Positions 32,905-42,400 of a DNA stretch of 64,000 nucleotides are shown here, piece by piece. Source of the stretch: Fodinibacter sp963763015 (GTDB lineage Bacteria; Actinomycetota; Actinomycetes; Actinomycetales; Dermatophilaceae); the NCBI GenBank assembly GCA_963763015.1, contig CAVXML010000007.1, forward strand, positions 1-64,000. Direction: 5' to 3'. A program made the position numbers and the translations under genes. The notes under the pieces are model-generated. The model was not told the origin of the DNA. It saw only the letters and a program-made list of their open reading frames with translations, and made no database searches. How positions within the stretch are numbered: position 1 is the stretch's first letter; the number at the start of each line of letters is the position of its first letter.

Positions 32905-34368
32905 TCAGAGCCCGGTCTGCGCCTCGAGCCGGCCGGAGGTCACTGCGTCGACCAGGGATTTGTAGTCGCGCTCGTTCTGGTCGGCGTACGCGCTGGAGAA
33001 GTCAGCGATGGCACGGTCGAAGGTGTCGCTGGCGCCCAGGTAGGACGCGATGGCGATGCGGTCCCCGGAGCGGGCGTGGGCGCGCGCCAAGGTCGCCCCG
33101 CACAAGCGGGCGTAGGCCGTCATCAGGCTCGTAGTCATGTGGTCGACGTCGGCCGAGCCCTTCCAGTCACGCAGCTGGCGCAGGTAGAAGTCCCGCACCT
33201 GCCCGTCGAGTCCCTTCACGCGTTGCCAGCCCAGGAAGATGTCGCTGGCCGCCTGCATCAGACGCTGGCCGGCCACGACGCGCTGGCCGTGGTTGGGGTA
33301 CCTGCTCCTGCCCACGAACCGCTCCAACACCGACTCCTGAGCCTCCTTGGCCTGCAGGAAGAGCGGGTCCTGACCGTCGCGGCCGAGCAGCAACAGGATC
33401 CAGGCGCGGGTGCCGACGCTGCCGACCCCGACCACCTTCCTGGCGGCGTGCACGTAGTCGAAGGACTCCAGCAGCTCTCGGCGGTCAGTCTCCAGGGTGC
33501 GGCGGTAGGACCTGATCAGGTCCCGAAGTTCGCCCTGAATGTCGTCGAGGGCTGTTCCGGGTGGGATGAGCTCATCGATCGGGACGATCAGGGGTGGGTC
33601 CGAGATGATCCGGCGCTGGCCGTCGACCTCGTGGGTGAGCTTGGTGAAGGCCTGCATGCTGTCGCGGGTCCGAGCCTTGGCAACGTTCGCCTTGGCCTTC
33701 GCCTGCTGCTTCTTGGTGGCGCTGCCCTTGAGCTCCTCCAAGATCCGGTCGACCTCGATGTGGGCGTACCAGACGTCGAGATTGCGCGCGGCCGCGTGCT
33801 GCTGCATCCGCGTCCGGTACTCCGCGACGCCCGCCATCACGATCGCGCGCCGGTCGGCGGCAACGAACTTGCGGTCGCGGCCGGCGATCTCGAAGCTCGC
33901 CGAAAGCCGTTTGACGTCCCACTCCCAGGGCCCGGGAAGGGTCTCGTCGAAGTCGTTGATGTCGAACATCGCCTTCCGCTCCGGGGAGGCAAACACCCCG
34001 AAGTTCGACAGGTGCGCGTCGCCGCAGATCTGCACGTTCAGGCCCGAGCGAGGGGTCGAAGCCAGGTCGGATGCCATGATCAACGCCGCACCCCGGTAGA
34101 ACGTGAACGGCGAGACCAGCATCCGCCCGTACCGCAACGGAACCAGCTCGGGCACCCTGCTCTGGCCCTGCTCCTCGAGCAGCGCCACCGGGTCGGGGCG
34201 GTGCGCCCCCGGTTGCCACGTTCCGTGGCTGCGGCGAGGCGTCTCGTTGCGGGCCGCCTTTCCCCTGGCGACCCGCTCCTCAGGGCTTAGGTGCGCCACC
34301 TTTCGCACCGCACTACGCGCTCCGGGCGCGGTTGCTGTCGCCGGTGCAGACCGTCCATCAGAATTCAC
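32905..34368 (-). CDS. DUF2252 family protein
   Basis: 487 aa from GTG at 34368, 6 nt after GGAGGG; an in-frame TTG at 34380 overlaps that site. Conserved DUF2252 segments: MLVSPFTFYRGAALIMASDL, QICGDAHLSNFGVFASPERK, FDINDFDETLPGPWEWDVKRL (key part NDFDET), YQ-like GQRVVAGQRLMQAASDIFLGW and RDFYLRQLRDWKGSAD. The GDAHLSNFG and DINDFDET motifs resemble the catalytic HxDxxxxN and DFG-type loops of kinase-fold phosphotransferases, so a kinase-like activity is possible. Function unproven. Confidence 0.88.
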   Translation of the reverse strand: MNSDGRSAPATATAPGARSAVRKVAHLSPEERVARGKAARNETPRRSHGTWQPGAHRPDPVALLEEQGQSRVPELVPLRYGRMLVSPFTFYRGAALIMASDLASTPRSGLNVQICGDAHLSNFGVFASPERKAMFDINDFDETLPGPWEWDVKRLSASFEIAGRDRKFVAADRRAIVMAGVAEYRTRMQQHAAARNLDVWYAHIEVDRILEELKGSATKKQQAKAKANVAKARTRDSMQAFTKLTHEVDGQRRIISDPPLIVPIDELIPPGTALDDIQGELRDLIRSYRRTLETDRRELLESFDYVHAARKVVGVGSVGTRAWILLLLGRDGQDPLFLQAKEAQESVLERFVGRSRYPNHGQRVVAGQRLMQAASDIFLGWQRVKGLDGQVRDFYLRQLRDWKGSADVDHMTTSLMTAYARLCGATLARAHARSGDRIAIASYLGASDTFDRAIADFSSAYADQNERDYKSLVDAVTSGRLEAQTGL

Positions 34369-34699
34369 GAGGCCCTCCAAGTTTCACAGACGTCACCTGA
34401 TCCCATGGCAGGTGCAGGGCTCCACGCTCCCACCACGGCGCGGACGTCGGCATCACCTGCCACGGATGACGTCCGGTACATCCCCGCGACCTGACCGAGT
34501 CCGCTCAGCCGCTCCGAAGCCGACGACCATCGCCGACCGGCCGCGGATCGGTCGCGTATAGGTCTGACGTGGTCGAGGTGCGATGACGGATAGATGACCG
34601 TTGGCTTCATCTTGGCTCCCACATCGGAAGGGAGGCAGCACGAGTGGTGACGTCCCCTCGGGTGGTGTAAGTCGCCCGGCGCGGCCATCGCGTGTACGG
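34369..34699. other. Intergenic region
   Basis: No gene is supported. It separates the DUF2252 gene from the IstB remnant. Confidence 0.4.
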
Positions 34700-34704
34700 A
34701 GCCG

Positions 34705-35205
34705 TTAGCCGGCGCCTTTGACGGTGAGGACGTCGGCGTGGTGGACGACGCGGTCGATCATCGCGGCGGCGACGGCCTGGTCGCCGTAGACGCCGCCCAA
34801 CCGCTGAAGGGCAGGGTGGAGGTGAGGATCAGCGAGGCGTGTTCGTGGCGGCTGCTGACGAGTTGGAAGACCAGGTTCGCGGCGTCCTGCTCGATGGGCA
34901 GGTTGCCGACCTCGTCCACATGATCAGGGCGTAGCGCCGCAGCCCGGGTGAGCTCGTGGGGGTAGCCGGCCGGCGCGGTGGGCGTGGGTGAGGCGGGTGA
35001 TCCACTCGGTCGCTGTGGCGAACATGACCCGGTGGCCGTGGTGGGCGGCGGCTACGCCAGGCCGGTGGCCAGGTGGGTCTTACCGGTGCCAGGCGGTCCG
35101 AGCAGCACCACGTTGCGAGCCTCGGTCTGGAACGCTCCGGAAGCCAAGGAGGACCTTTCCGGGGAGCCGGAAGCGACGCCTTGAGCGCCTGCGTCGTCGC
35201 GCGTT
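34705..35205 (-). pseudogene. IstB-like ATPase of an IS21-type element, degenerate
   Basis: Pieces in several frames read RNVVLLGPPGTGKTHLATGLA (Walker A GPPGTGKTH), then HHGHRVMFATATEWITRLTHAH, then DEVGNLPIEQDAANLVFQLVSSRHEHASLILTS (key part VGNLPIEQDAANLVFQLVSS). These are the signature segments of IstB, the helper ATPase of IS21 elements. Several frameshifts and the lack of an intact IstA transposase show it is dead. Confidence 0.8.
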
Positions 35206-35518
35206 CCCCCACCGTGCTCCTTCGACCTACCGGGGTCGCCCACTGGCCTATCCCAACCTCAGCATCATGGCGAGGTACCGACGCCCGGCTCGTGGTCGCG
35301 ACCGGATCAGGAATCGGGCGAGATCGAGCCCCCCATGTCCCCGTGTGGTTGGTGCAGCGCAGGTTCTCCTGTTCTGGGCGTGGACGCAGGCTTCGATGGG
35401 ATCGGCACCCTGGTGGCAGAGCGTCCCACGGCGCGTTGGGGCTACGGCCCTTGACGGCACCCGGCTCATGGTGGCGCCTGGGCGCACCACCAGGAGCCGG
35501 GGGTCGCTCGGCGCTGGC
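35206..35518. other. Intergenic region
   Basis: No gene is supported between the IstB remnant and the secreted protein gene. Confidence 0.4.
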
Positions 35519-35974
35519 TCAGGAACCGTTCGGCACCTTGTTCAGCGTGCACACGAAGTACTTGACGATGCCGTCGTCGACCAGCGCACCCGAGTCCATC
35601 GCGGCGTCAATCTCGTCAGCCGAATCGAGCACCCCGTTGCCGTCGAGGTCGCCGGCGTCCAGGGCCGCGGCGTAACCGTTCGGGGTGGAGACCTTGTGCA
35701 CCTCCCAGCGCCCACCGTTGTAGCCCGGGTCACCGGGCGCGGCCGTGGCAACGCTGGGCTGCGCCCCGAAGAAGTTGTAGATCGTGTCCCAGCTCTGCGC
35801 CGGGGCCCCGGTACCGGACAGGTCGTTGGGCGTCGCGACCGTTCGGTAGAGCACGTGGTCGACGTAGATGGCCGGCCCAGAGACCCCCGCCGCCTGCGCC
35901 GTCACGCTCAACCCAAGTACGGCCCCTGCCGTGCTGGCGACCACAGCAAGGGTGCGGATTGCGTTGTGGTTCAT
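35519..35974 (-). CDS. Secreted protein with a calcium-binding-like repeat
   Basis: 151 aa with a Sec signal (basic MNHNAIR, hydrophobic TLAVVASTAGAVLGLSV, cleavage after TAQA). The mature protein is ~120 aa. Near its end DAGDLDGNGVLDSADEID resembles an EF-hand or dockerin-type loop (D-x-D-x-N/G-x-L/V-x-x-x-D/E). WDTIYNFFGAQ and the Gly-rich GDPGYNGGRWEVHKV precede it. The function is unknown; a calcium-stabilised extracellular protein is plausible. Confidence 0.75.
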   Translation of the reverse strand: MNHNAIRTLAVVASTAGAVLGLSVTAQAAGVSGPAIYVDHVLYRTVATPNDLSGTGAPAQSWDTIYNFFGAQPSVATAAPGDPGYNGGRWEVHKVSTPNGYAAALDAGDLDGNGVLDSADEIDAAMDSGALVDDGIVKYFVCTLNKVPNGS

Positions 35975-36134
35975 CGGTTTCCTCGCTCTCTGGCCAACCC
36001 TCGTGGTGGCCTGGTTAGAGTCAACCGATGAGTGACAGCGGGCACCATGACGCCGGAGTTACCTCCTCCTTACGACGTGCTGACCTACCTGGCCCCGCCC
36101 GGTCGGACCACCGGCCCGCCCATATCCTTCGACC

Positions 36135-36866
36135 ATGACTACCGCCCTGGTCGTCGACGACGATCGCACCGTGGGCGACGTCGTGGGCGCGTACCTGCGC
36201 CGCGCGGGCTTCACCGTGCACCGGGCCGCCGACGGCGCCACCGCCCTGCAGCTAGCGGCCGACACGGCTCCGGACGTCGTGGTGCTTGACCTGATGCTGC
36301 CCGGCATCGGCGGGCTGGAGGTGTGCCGGCAACTGCGTCGCGACCACCCGCGCGTTCCGGTGGTGATGCTGACTGCGCTCGGCGAGGAGGAGGACCGAAT
36401 CCTCGGGCTCGAGGTCGGAGCCGACGACTACGTAGCCAAGCCGTTCAGCCCGCGTGAGCTCGTGCTCCGCGTGCAGGCGGTCGTCCGCCGGGCATCGGCG
36501 GGTGCCGAGCCGGCATCGGGCAGCACGACCGGGGTGGTCGGGGTGTCTCCCGACGTCAGCGCCGACGGCGACCTCGTGCTCGACCGACCCGCGCACGTCG
36601 TGCGCCGGGACGGGAACCAGCTGGCCCTCACGGCGCGGGAGTTCACCCTGCTCGACTGGTTCCTCAGCCACCCCGGTGTGGTTCACCGCCGCGACGAACT
36701 ATTGCGGGCCGTGTGGGGATGGGACTTCGGCGACGAGTCCACGGTGACCGTCCACGTCCACCGGTTGCGCGAGAAGGTGGAGGCCGAGCCTTCCGCGCCG
36801 CGCCGGCTCGTGACGGTCTTCGGCGTCGGCTACCGCTGGGACGCCCGGCCACCGGATCGCCCGTGA
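36135..36866 (+). CDS. OmpR/PhoB-family response regulator
   Basis: 243 aa. The receiver domain (1-~120) has the acidic pair in VVDDDRT, phospho-acceptor Asp in VVVLDLMLPG (~50), Thr in VMLTAL and Lys in YVAKPFSP. The C-terminal winged helix (~145-240) carries LTAREFTLLDWFLSHPG, VVHRRDELL and the recognition segment STVTVHVHRLREKVE ending FGVGYRWD. The gene overlaps the histidine kinase start (TGATG), forming a two-component operon. Confidence 0.95.
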   Translation: MTTALVVDDDRTVGDVVGAYLRRAGFTVHRAADGATALQLAADTAPDVVVLDLMLPGIGGLEVCRQLRRDHPRVPVVMLTALGEEEDRILGLEVGADDYVAKPFSPRELVLRVQAVVRRASAGAEPASGSTTGVVGVSPDVSADGDLVLDRPAHVVRRDGNQLALTAREFTLLDWFLSHPGVVHRRDELLRAVWGWDFGDESTVTVHVHRLREKVEAEPSAPRRLVTVFGVGYRWDARPPDRP

Positions 36867-37888
36867 TGCCCTCCCAGCTCGCCCCCGTGGGCCTGTCCGC
36901 GGCCGTCACCCTGGTGGGGGGGCTGGTGGGCATGATCATCGTGGTGGCACTGTCCCGCCGGTCCGTGGGGCGAGCCGCGGTCGCCGCCCCGGTCGTCGTC
37001 GTCGTCGCGGTTGCCGCCGGCGTCTACGCCAGCTCACGTGCGATGTTCCTCCATCCCGAGGACTCCACCACGGTGCTGCTCGTTCTCCTCGCCGCCGTGC
37101 CGGTCGCCGCCGTGCTGGGCGGCCTCGTGGCCCGGCGGGTCATCGCCGCAGATCGCGCCGCGACGGCCGAGCGTATGGTCCGCGAGCAGGAGGCCAGGGC
37201 CGAGGCGGACCGGCGCGAGCTTGTCGCTTGGGTCTCGCATGACCTGCGCACACCACTGGCCGGCATCTGGGCGATCAGCGAGGCCGTTGAGGACGGCGTG
37301 GCCACCGACGTGACCGCCGCGATGCGCCAGGTGCGCGAGTCGGTGGGCCAGATGGGTGAGCTCGTCGACACCCTGCTCGCCCTGTCCCGGTTGCAGGCCG
37401 CCGATCCCGGCTTGCAGATGAGCCAGGTCGACATGGGCGACCTCGTGTCGGACGCCGTCGCCGCCCTGCTCCCCCTCGCCGACGCCCGAGGAGTGCGGCT
37501 CACCGGCTCGGCCGGGCCGGGGGTGGGTGCCGAGGTGGCACCCCGGGAGGTGCGGCGGGCGGTCGCCAACCTGGTCGTCAACGGCATCCAACAAACCCCC
37601 CGTGGTGGTGAGGTCAGCACGACCGTGGCCTGCGACGCCGGGGTAGTGGCCGTCACGGTCGAGGACCGGTGCGGCGGCATCCCCGACGACGTCATCGCCA
37701 GGGTCTTCGAGACCGGCTACCGGGGAACCGCCGCGCGCAGCCCGGGGAGCGGCCGGGGGTCGGGCCTGGGGCTCGCGATCGTGGCCGGGGTGGCCCGAGC
37801 GCACGGGGGGTCTACCGAGGTCGTCAACGTCGACGGCGGATGCCGTTTCAGGCTCCTTCTGCCAGTGGCCCCCAAGGATCCGGCCTGA
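36866..37888 (+). CDS. Sensor histidine kinase, partner of the adjacent response regulator
   Basis: 340 aa, ATG at 36866 overlapping the regulator stop. Three N-terminal membrane segments (VTLVGGLVGMIIVVALS, VAAPVVVVVAVAAGVYA, VLLVLLAAVPVAAVLGGLVA) with no large extracytoplasmic domain. The DHp domain has H-box VAWVSHDLRTPLAGI (His ~124), and the ATP domain has N-box NLVVNGIQQTPRGG, VEDRCGGIPDD and G-box GRGSGLGLAIV. It senses a membrane or intracellular cue that is not identified. Part of this gene recurs as a decayed copy at 56251-56430. Confidence 0.93.
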   Translation: MPSQLAPVGLSAAVTLVGGLVGMIIVVALSRRSVGRAAVAAPVVVVVAVAAGVYASSRAMFLHPEDSTTVLLVLLAAVPVAAVLGGLVARRVIAADRAATAERMVREQEARAEADRRELVAWVSHDLRTPLAGIWAISEAVEDGVATDVTAAMRQVRESVGQMGELVDTLLALSRLQAADPGLQMSQVDMGDLVSDAVAALLPLADARGVRLTGSAGPGVGAEVAPREVRRAVANLVVNGIQQTPRGGEVSTTVACDAGVVAVTVEDRCGGIPDDVIARVFETGYRGTAARSPGSGRGSGLGLAIVAGVARAHGGSTEVVNVDGGCRFRLLLPVAPKDPA

Positions 37889-38062
37889 GAGGGTCGGTCT
37901 GGACCGGGTTACGTCATCCGCTTGTAGGCCAATTCGGTCGTCCAGTTCAGCCCTGAGTTGGTGGCCATCAGGTGACTTGGGGTCACATCACCCCAAGTTC
38001 CGGGCCCTCGCGACGCGGGAGGCAGGGGCTCAGCGACCCGGCGCGTCGCTGGCTGGCGAATC

Positions 38063-38251
38063 CTAGCGACCAGTCGCCGAGGGCTTGTCGTCCTCGCGTC
38101 CGCTGGGAGTTCTGCGGTACTGCGTCAGCGTCCACGCGAGGCCCGACAGGAGGATGAACACGACGCCGAGGGTTGATTGGCCCAGGACGAAGAGGATGAC
38201 GGCGACGACGCCGAGCACCGTGCCGGTGATCATCAGTTGCTGAGTGGTCAT
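38063..38251 (-). CDS. Small two-helix membrane protein
   Basis: 62 aa; ATG at 38251 with GAGGTG upstream. Two hydrophobic stretches, MITGTVLGVVAVILFVLG and LGVVFILLSGLAWTLTQY, are followed by a basic/acidic tail. Similar tiny membrane proteins are common in actinobacteria; no function is known. Confidence 0.6.
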   Translation of the reverse strand: MTTQQLMITGTVLGVVAVILFVLGQSTLGVVFILLSGLAWTLTQYRRTPSGREDDKPSATGR

Positions 38252-38824
38252 GGGCACCTCCTTCTCGACTTCGCACTGTCCCACTCGACACCCCACTGGT
38301 CAACAGCGCACCTCATGCCTAAGGGGTGGGGGAACCGGGTCAGCGCATCCGCGGTCAGCACACGTCTGGAGAGGAAATGTTCACTGCCGCAGGTTGTGGC
38401 TATGGACGCCCTCACGTACCTCGAAGGTGGATAGGACAAGCTCAAGTTCCTCCTCACCCGGCCAGCCGGATCAGGCAAGACCCGCTCTCGGCCATCGCCC
38501 CCCATCCACCCGAGCTGCGCCGACACCGAGGGCGGCCTGCTCCCGGTGGCCGACCGGGCCTTGCCCTACGCCGCCATCCGCTCCGAGGCGGACATGGAGG
38601 CCTTCCTCACCCTGCTGGAGCAGGGGCCAAGAAGCGGCGGGCCAGCGGCGCTGGCAAACGGCCGTTGTCGACACGATCGACAGCTTCGAGCGCCTTGGCT
38701 CGAGCGCCGCCGACCCATCGGCTCTGCCGTCCCACTTGCTGTCACCTGCCTCCCCGAGCTCCCGTCGTTCACCCGTCGTTGGCACCCGTTGACAGCTCTC
38801 GCTTGGACGGCGGGTCTTGCACGG
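38252..38824. other. Low-information stretch with possible coding relics
   Basis: Several short frames look partly coding, for example LPVADRALPYAAIRSEADMEAF and LLTRPAGSGKTR at about 38440-38620 (+), but none has a start, stop and family match together. I regard it as the decayed remains of one or two genes. Confidence 0.3.
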
Positions 38825-39097
38825 CTAGAGGTCTGCGGGGCAGTTGGTGTGGCTTTGGCGCGCTGCATAGGAGGCCAGGTCGCCGAAACTGTCGAATCCG
38901 AACGCGGCGAGCTCGTCGGGGTGGGTGGCGAGGTAGGCGACCAGGTCATGCCCCCAAGCCGTTGCGTAGAGCTGGTGCTCGGACTGCACCGACTGGGCGA
39001 CGCAGCTGGGCGCGGCCGATGCGGTGGTGGTGATCAGGAAGGCCGAAGTGAGGGCCGCCGCCATGGTGGCGCCAAGGATTCTGGCCGGGTTGGTCAT
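38825..39097 (-). CDS. Small secreted hypothetical protein
   Basis: 90 aa; ATG at 39097 after GGGCGGTGG. Signal peptide ILGATMAAALTSAFLITTTASA, then a ~65-residue mature part with two Cys (PSCVAQ and TNCPADL) that could pair, and WGHDLVAYLATHPDELAAFG. This resembles haemophore-like actinobacterial proteins (a small helical domain with one disulfide), though that link is tentative. It lies 16 bp downstream of the SnoaL-like gene on the same strand and may be co-transcribed. Confidence 0.65.
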   Translation of the reverse strand: MTNPARILGATMAAALTSAFLITTTASAAPSCVAQSVQSEHQLYATAWGHDLVAYLATHPDELAAFGFDSFGDLASYAARQSHTNCPADL

Positions 39098-39112
39098 GGT
39101 TTCCACCGCCCG

Positions 39113-39526
39113 TCACGCCGGCGCCGCGGTGGGCAGCGCACCGATCTGGGACATGATGGTGAACAGGTCGCAGTACTGGGTGATCTCCACGATCTTCCCG
39201 TCGCGCACGCGGATCAGGTCCCAGGCGGCGAACTTGACTCGGCGTCCGCTGGCGGGGACGCCGGCGAAGTCGCCCTGCTGGGTGGCGGTGTAGCTGATCC
39301 ACACGCTGACCAGGTCGCCCTCCTGCACCAGGGTCCGCAGCTCGGCGGTCAGGTCTGGGAACGGGGCGAGGAAGCTGGCGACCGAGGTCTTCAGCTCGGC
39401 CAGGTCCGCGCCCGCACCGGCGTGACCCTTCAGGTCGGGCGAGCAGACTTCGTCGAACCGTTCCGGCGACCCGGCGTTGACCAGCTCGTAGTAGTGGCGG
39501 ATGACTTGCTTCTCGGTGGTGTCCAT
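39113..39526 (-). CDS. SnoaL-like ester-cyclase/NTF2-fold protein
   Basis: 137 aa; ATG at 39526 with GAGGAGG 6 nt upstream. EKQVIRHYYELVNAGSPERFDEVCSPDLKGH, FPDLTAELRTLVQEGDLVSVWISYTATQQGDF and VKFAAWDLIRVRDGKIVEITQYCD form the SnoaL/NTF2 cone-shaped fold. Family members cyclise polyketide esters or bind small hydrophobic ligands. The substrate here is unknown. It lies just downstream of a LuxR regulator on the same strand. Confidence 0.85.
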   Translation of the reverse strand: MDTTEKQVIRHYYELVNAGSPERFDEVCSPDLKGHAGAGADLAELKTSVASFLAPFPDLTAELRTLVQEGDLVSVWISYTATQQGDFAGVPASGRRVKFAAWDLIRVRDGKIVEITQYCDLFTIMSQIGALPTAAPA

Positions 39527-39603
39527 TGGCTCCTCCTCGGCTTGTGTTGCTTGGTTCACCGACCTTCCACCCCGGCGTGTGGGTCGAGCATGGGGAGCCC
39601 TCC

Positions 39604-41307
39604 CTATTTCGTCGCCCGACTTGCCGACGGGAGAGTTGCGACGGGATGCAGCAGCACGTACGCCGTGGCCTCGGTGCGGCTGCGGACGCCGAGCTTGGTC
39701 AAGATGTTGCTCACGTGGTGTCCGGCGGTCTTGACGCTGATGAAGAGCCGCTCGGCGATCTCGGCGTTGGACAGTCCCTCGACGACCAGGCTGAGCACCT
39801 CCTGCTCCCGGCGGCTCAGGGTGACTCCGTCCCTGGGGCCGGTGCGGCCCTTGACCCCCAAGCCCCGCAGGAATGCTGCAGCCCGGTCCGCCTCGGACGT
39901 CGCCCCCATCCGGTCGAATGCCTGCAGGGCGCTCCTGGCCTCGGTAACCGCCACTCCGCGGTCCCGATCTGCCAGCGACTTCGCCAGCGCCAGCCGGGCA
40001 CGGCAGGCGGCCAGCGGGGCTCCGCACTCGGCGAACGTCCGGGCGGCGGCCCGCAGGCGCGTGGGCGCGTCGGGGTCACTCCGGGCCAGCAGAACCTTGC
40101 CGGCGGCGAAGTCCGCCTGCGCCCGGTGCAGCGCGGTCCCGGTAGCCACGGCCACGTGGGCGAGCTGGCTCGAGGTGTGCTCGGCGAAGGTCACGTCACC
40201 AGCGGCGAGCGCGGCGTCGACCAGCTGCGCCCGCAGTGGGACGCAGATGACCGGCACGGCTAGGAGGTCTTCGAGGGCGGCGAGCAGCCCGGCTACGGCG
40301 CGCTGGGGCCGACCCAGCGCCAGGTCCAGGGCCGCCGCGACCACGGCGCACTCCCAGTCGGACTCGAATCCGACCAGCAGCGCCTCGGCTTCCTCGAGGC
40401 GCCCCTGGAGCACCCGCAGTTCAGCCAGCTTGGCGACCGGGTGCATGCACCGCGGCCGGTACCCGGTCGTGGCCAGCTGGGTCACGGCATCGGCGAGCTC
40501 ACGCTCCGCGACGTCCAGGCGTCCGGTGACCAAGTAGACCCCGCCGCAGCAGCCGGTGCAGAACGCCGAGATCAGGTCCGCGCCCGACGTCGTCTGCAGC
40601 GGGAGCAGCGGGCCGAACGCGTAGGCCGACCGGAACTCGGCCAGGTCCTGGGCCCACGGCTGGACCATCGCCTGGTCACCCAGCCAGCCGGAGACCTCCA
40701 ACAGCGTGCACAGAGCCTCGCCGACATACTCCACCTCCTGGCCCTCGCCCGAGACGGCGGCGGTCATCGCCTGCTCAAGGTCTGACATGCCCGAAGCGAC
40801 CGCACCGGTACCGACCCGGCACGCGCCCAGACGGGACAGGGCGACGATCTCCAGATCCACATCACGGTGCTTCCGCGCGACAGCCACGGCGCGCTCCGCG
40901 TCGGCCAGTCCGACGTCGAGCCGGGCGGCCTCGGAGTCCACCAACGCCAGCCATCCGTCCAGGCTGCCCGCGTCGGGCAGGTCCGCTACCAGGGACCGGG
41001 CGCGGGCAACCCAGCCCGCGGCCATCGCGCTCCGGTGGACCAGGCTGTCATACTGCCGGGCGAGCCAGACGCCTACCGCGGCCGCCTCACGATCACGTCC
41101 CTCGCGGCGCAACAGACCGAAGGCCCGGGACCGCGCATCCAACGCGCCAGGTGCATCACCAAGCCACCACAGGCTGCGGCCGAGCCCGTCCAGGGCGTCA
41201 GCAGATGGCTCCGCAGCCCAAGCAGCCTCGAACGCGATTCTGGCTTCAGCCCACTCGCCTCGGACAAGCGCGGACCGCCCCCGACCAAGCGGACCGTCGC
41301 CGTCCAT
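39604..41307 (-). CDS. LuxR-family regulator with N-terminal TPR-like region
   Basis: 567 aa; ATG at 41307. Residues ~1-480 are helical repeats rich in Ala/Leu (for example GEWAEARIAFEAAW, LADAERAVAVARKH, RLEEAEALLVGFES). There is no P-loop, so this is a MalT-like regulator without the ATPase part. The C-terminal HTH reads LSRREQEVLSLVVEGLSNAEIAERLFISVKTAGHHVSNILTKLGVRSRTEA (key part LSNAEIAERLFISVKTAGHHV). It may activate the SnoaL-like and small secreted protein genes directly downstream. Confidence 0.88.
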   Translation of the reverse strand: MDGDGPLGRGRSALVRGEWAEARIAFEAAWAAEPSADALDGLGRSLWWLGDAPGALDARSRAFGLLRREGRDREAAAVGVWLARQYDSLVHRSAMAAGWVARARSLVADLPDAGSLDGWLALVDSEAARLDVGLADAERAVAVARKHRDVDLEIVALSRLGACRVGTGAVASGMSDLEQAMTAAVSGEGQEVEYVGEALCTLLEVSGWLGDQAMVQPWAQDLAEFRSAYAFGPLLPLQTTSGADLISAFCTGCCGGVYLVTGRLDVAERELADAVTQLATTGYRPRCMHPVAKLAELRVLQGRLEEAEALLVGFESDWECAVVAAALDLALGRPQRAVAGLLAALEDLLAVPVICVPLRAQLVDAALAAGDVTFAEHTSSQLAHVAVATGTALHRAQADFAAGKVLLARSDPDAPTRLRAAARTFAECGAPLAACRARLALAKSLADRDRGVAVTEARSALQAFDRMGATSEADRAAAFLRGLGVKGRTGPRDGVTLSRREQEVLSLVVEGLSNAEIAERLFISVKTAGHHVSNILTKLGVRSRTEATAYVLLHPVATLPSASRATK

Positions 41308-41465
41308 TCCCCGATGATGGCCCCCAAGGCGGGGCCTGCCTAGGGCCAACGCCGCCAAGGGAGCCATCCCGGGCTTCTCAACGGCCCTTCGTTCCGAGAA
41401 GAGCCCGGCGGCAGGCGGCGGATAGGCGCACCTCCATGGACAGCAACAGTTGGGAGTGCGCTGGT

Positions 41466-41740
41466 TCACCAGGCCAGTGGTTGACGGTGGCGGAAGAACC
41501 CGCCAGATGTGCCACCAACCGGCAGTGTCGCGGCCCATACGACGCCCTTGGCGCTGACCTCAGGTGGTCGTGCGCCCATCGCCTCGGCTCCTGGATATGT
41601 CGCGGTCAGCCCGGGGCACACCGCGTTCACGAGCACCGGACTCTCCCGCAGTTCGGCGGCCAACGTGCTGGCCATCGCGTTCATTGCCGCCTTGCTGATC
41701 CGGTAGGACGCGGCCCCCCCGCCTCGTGAAGGCGGACCGG
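41466..41740 (-). pseudogene. Short-chain dehydrogenase/reductase, C-terminal fragment
   Basis: AASYRISKAAMNAMASTLAAEL contains the SDR catalytic YxxxK (YRISK); VLVNAVCPGLTAT is the conserved PG motif after it. The N-terminal Rossmann half with TGxxxGxG and the catalytic Ser is missing. Upstream sequence no longer matches. It is a remnant about 90 residues long. Confidence 0.75.
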
Positions 41741-41866
41741 GATGCAGGGGCGGAGTGGATCAGCGCAATGCGAGGTCGCGGTCCCGGTCCGGTTCCGCCA
41801 GCAACCAGTGCCACAGCGTTGGGGGGCCAGGCATCGGACGGTCGCCGGCCCCTACAGTTGGGGCGC

Positions 41867-42400
41867 ATGAGCGTCCGGGTCGGATTCTTGCGCGCGGTGA
41901 ACCTGGGAGGCCGACGTGTGCCGATGATCCGCCTGGTGGCCGTCTGCGAGAGCCTCGGTTACGCCGATGTGTGGACGTACGTCAACAGCGGCAACGTCGT
42001 GTTCGACACGACCGGAGCGCGGACATCGGTCGAAGCAGCGATGCAGAAGGCCTTGGAGGACGAGTTCGGGTTCGAGTGCACGACCTTCGTCCGGACGGCG
42101 AAGCAGTTGAGAAACGTCCTCGACACCCGGCCCTTCAACTTGGCAGCGGGCGACACACACTTCGTGACGTTCCTGAAGAAGGCGCCGTCCCCGAGCGATG
42201 CTCAGCGTCTGGAGGGACTGTCGAACGACTTCGACACGCTGGTCGTCCACGGCTCCGACGTGCACTGGCGCATGCACGGCCGTTCCACCGACTCCCACCT
42301 CAGCAAGCGTGACTGGGAGAAGATCCTCGGCCCCCTGACCAGCACGAGTCGCAACGTCACGATGCTGACGAAGCTGGTGGGGAAGCTCGACGCCGCCTAG
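41867..42400 (+). CDS. DUF1697 family protein
   Basis: 177 aa. VGFLRAVNLGGRRVPMIRL, CESLGYADVWTYVNSGNVVFDT, FVRTAKQLRNVLDTRPF and the C-terminal HLSKRDWEKILGPLTSTSRNVTMLTKL are standard DUF1697 segments (a small alpha/beta protein of unknown function found as a single gene in many actinobacteria). It is the last intact gene before the right tRNA-Arg fragment. Confidence 0.9.
   Translation: MSVRVGFLRAVNLGGRRVPMIRLVAVCESLGYADVWTYVNSGNVVFDTTGARTSVEAAMQKALEDEFGFECTTFVRTAKQLRNVLDTRPFNLAAGDTHFVTFLKKAPSPSDAQRLEGLSNDFDTLVVHGSDVHWRMHGRSTDSHLSKRDWEKILGPLTSTSRNVTMLTKLVGKLDAA

Noticed and set aside
38430..38620. A helicase or P-loop protein from the short GSGKT-like stretch
   Set aside because: The P-loop-like peptide is isolated, without a Walker B motif, start codon or surrounding homology.
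38546..40537. A 663-codon plus-strand frame over 38.5-40.5 kb
   Set aside because: It is antisense to the SnoaL-like and LuxR genes, has low-complexity composition and no domain.
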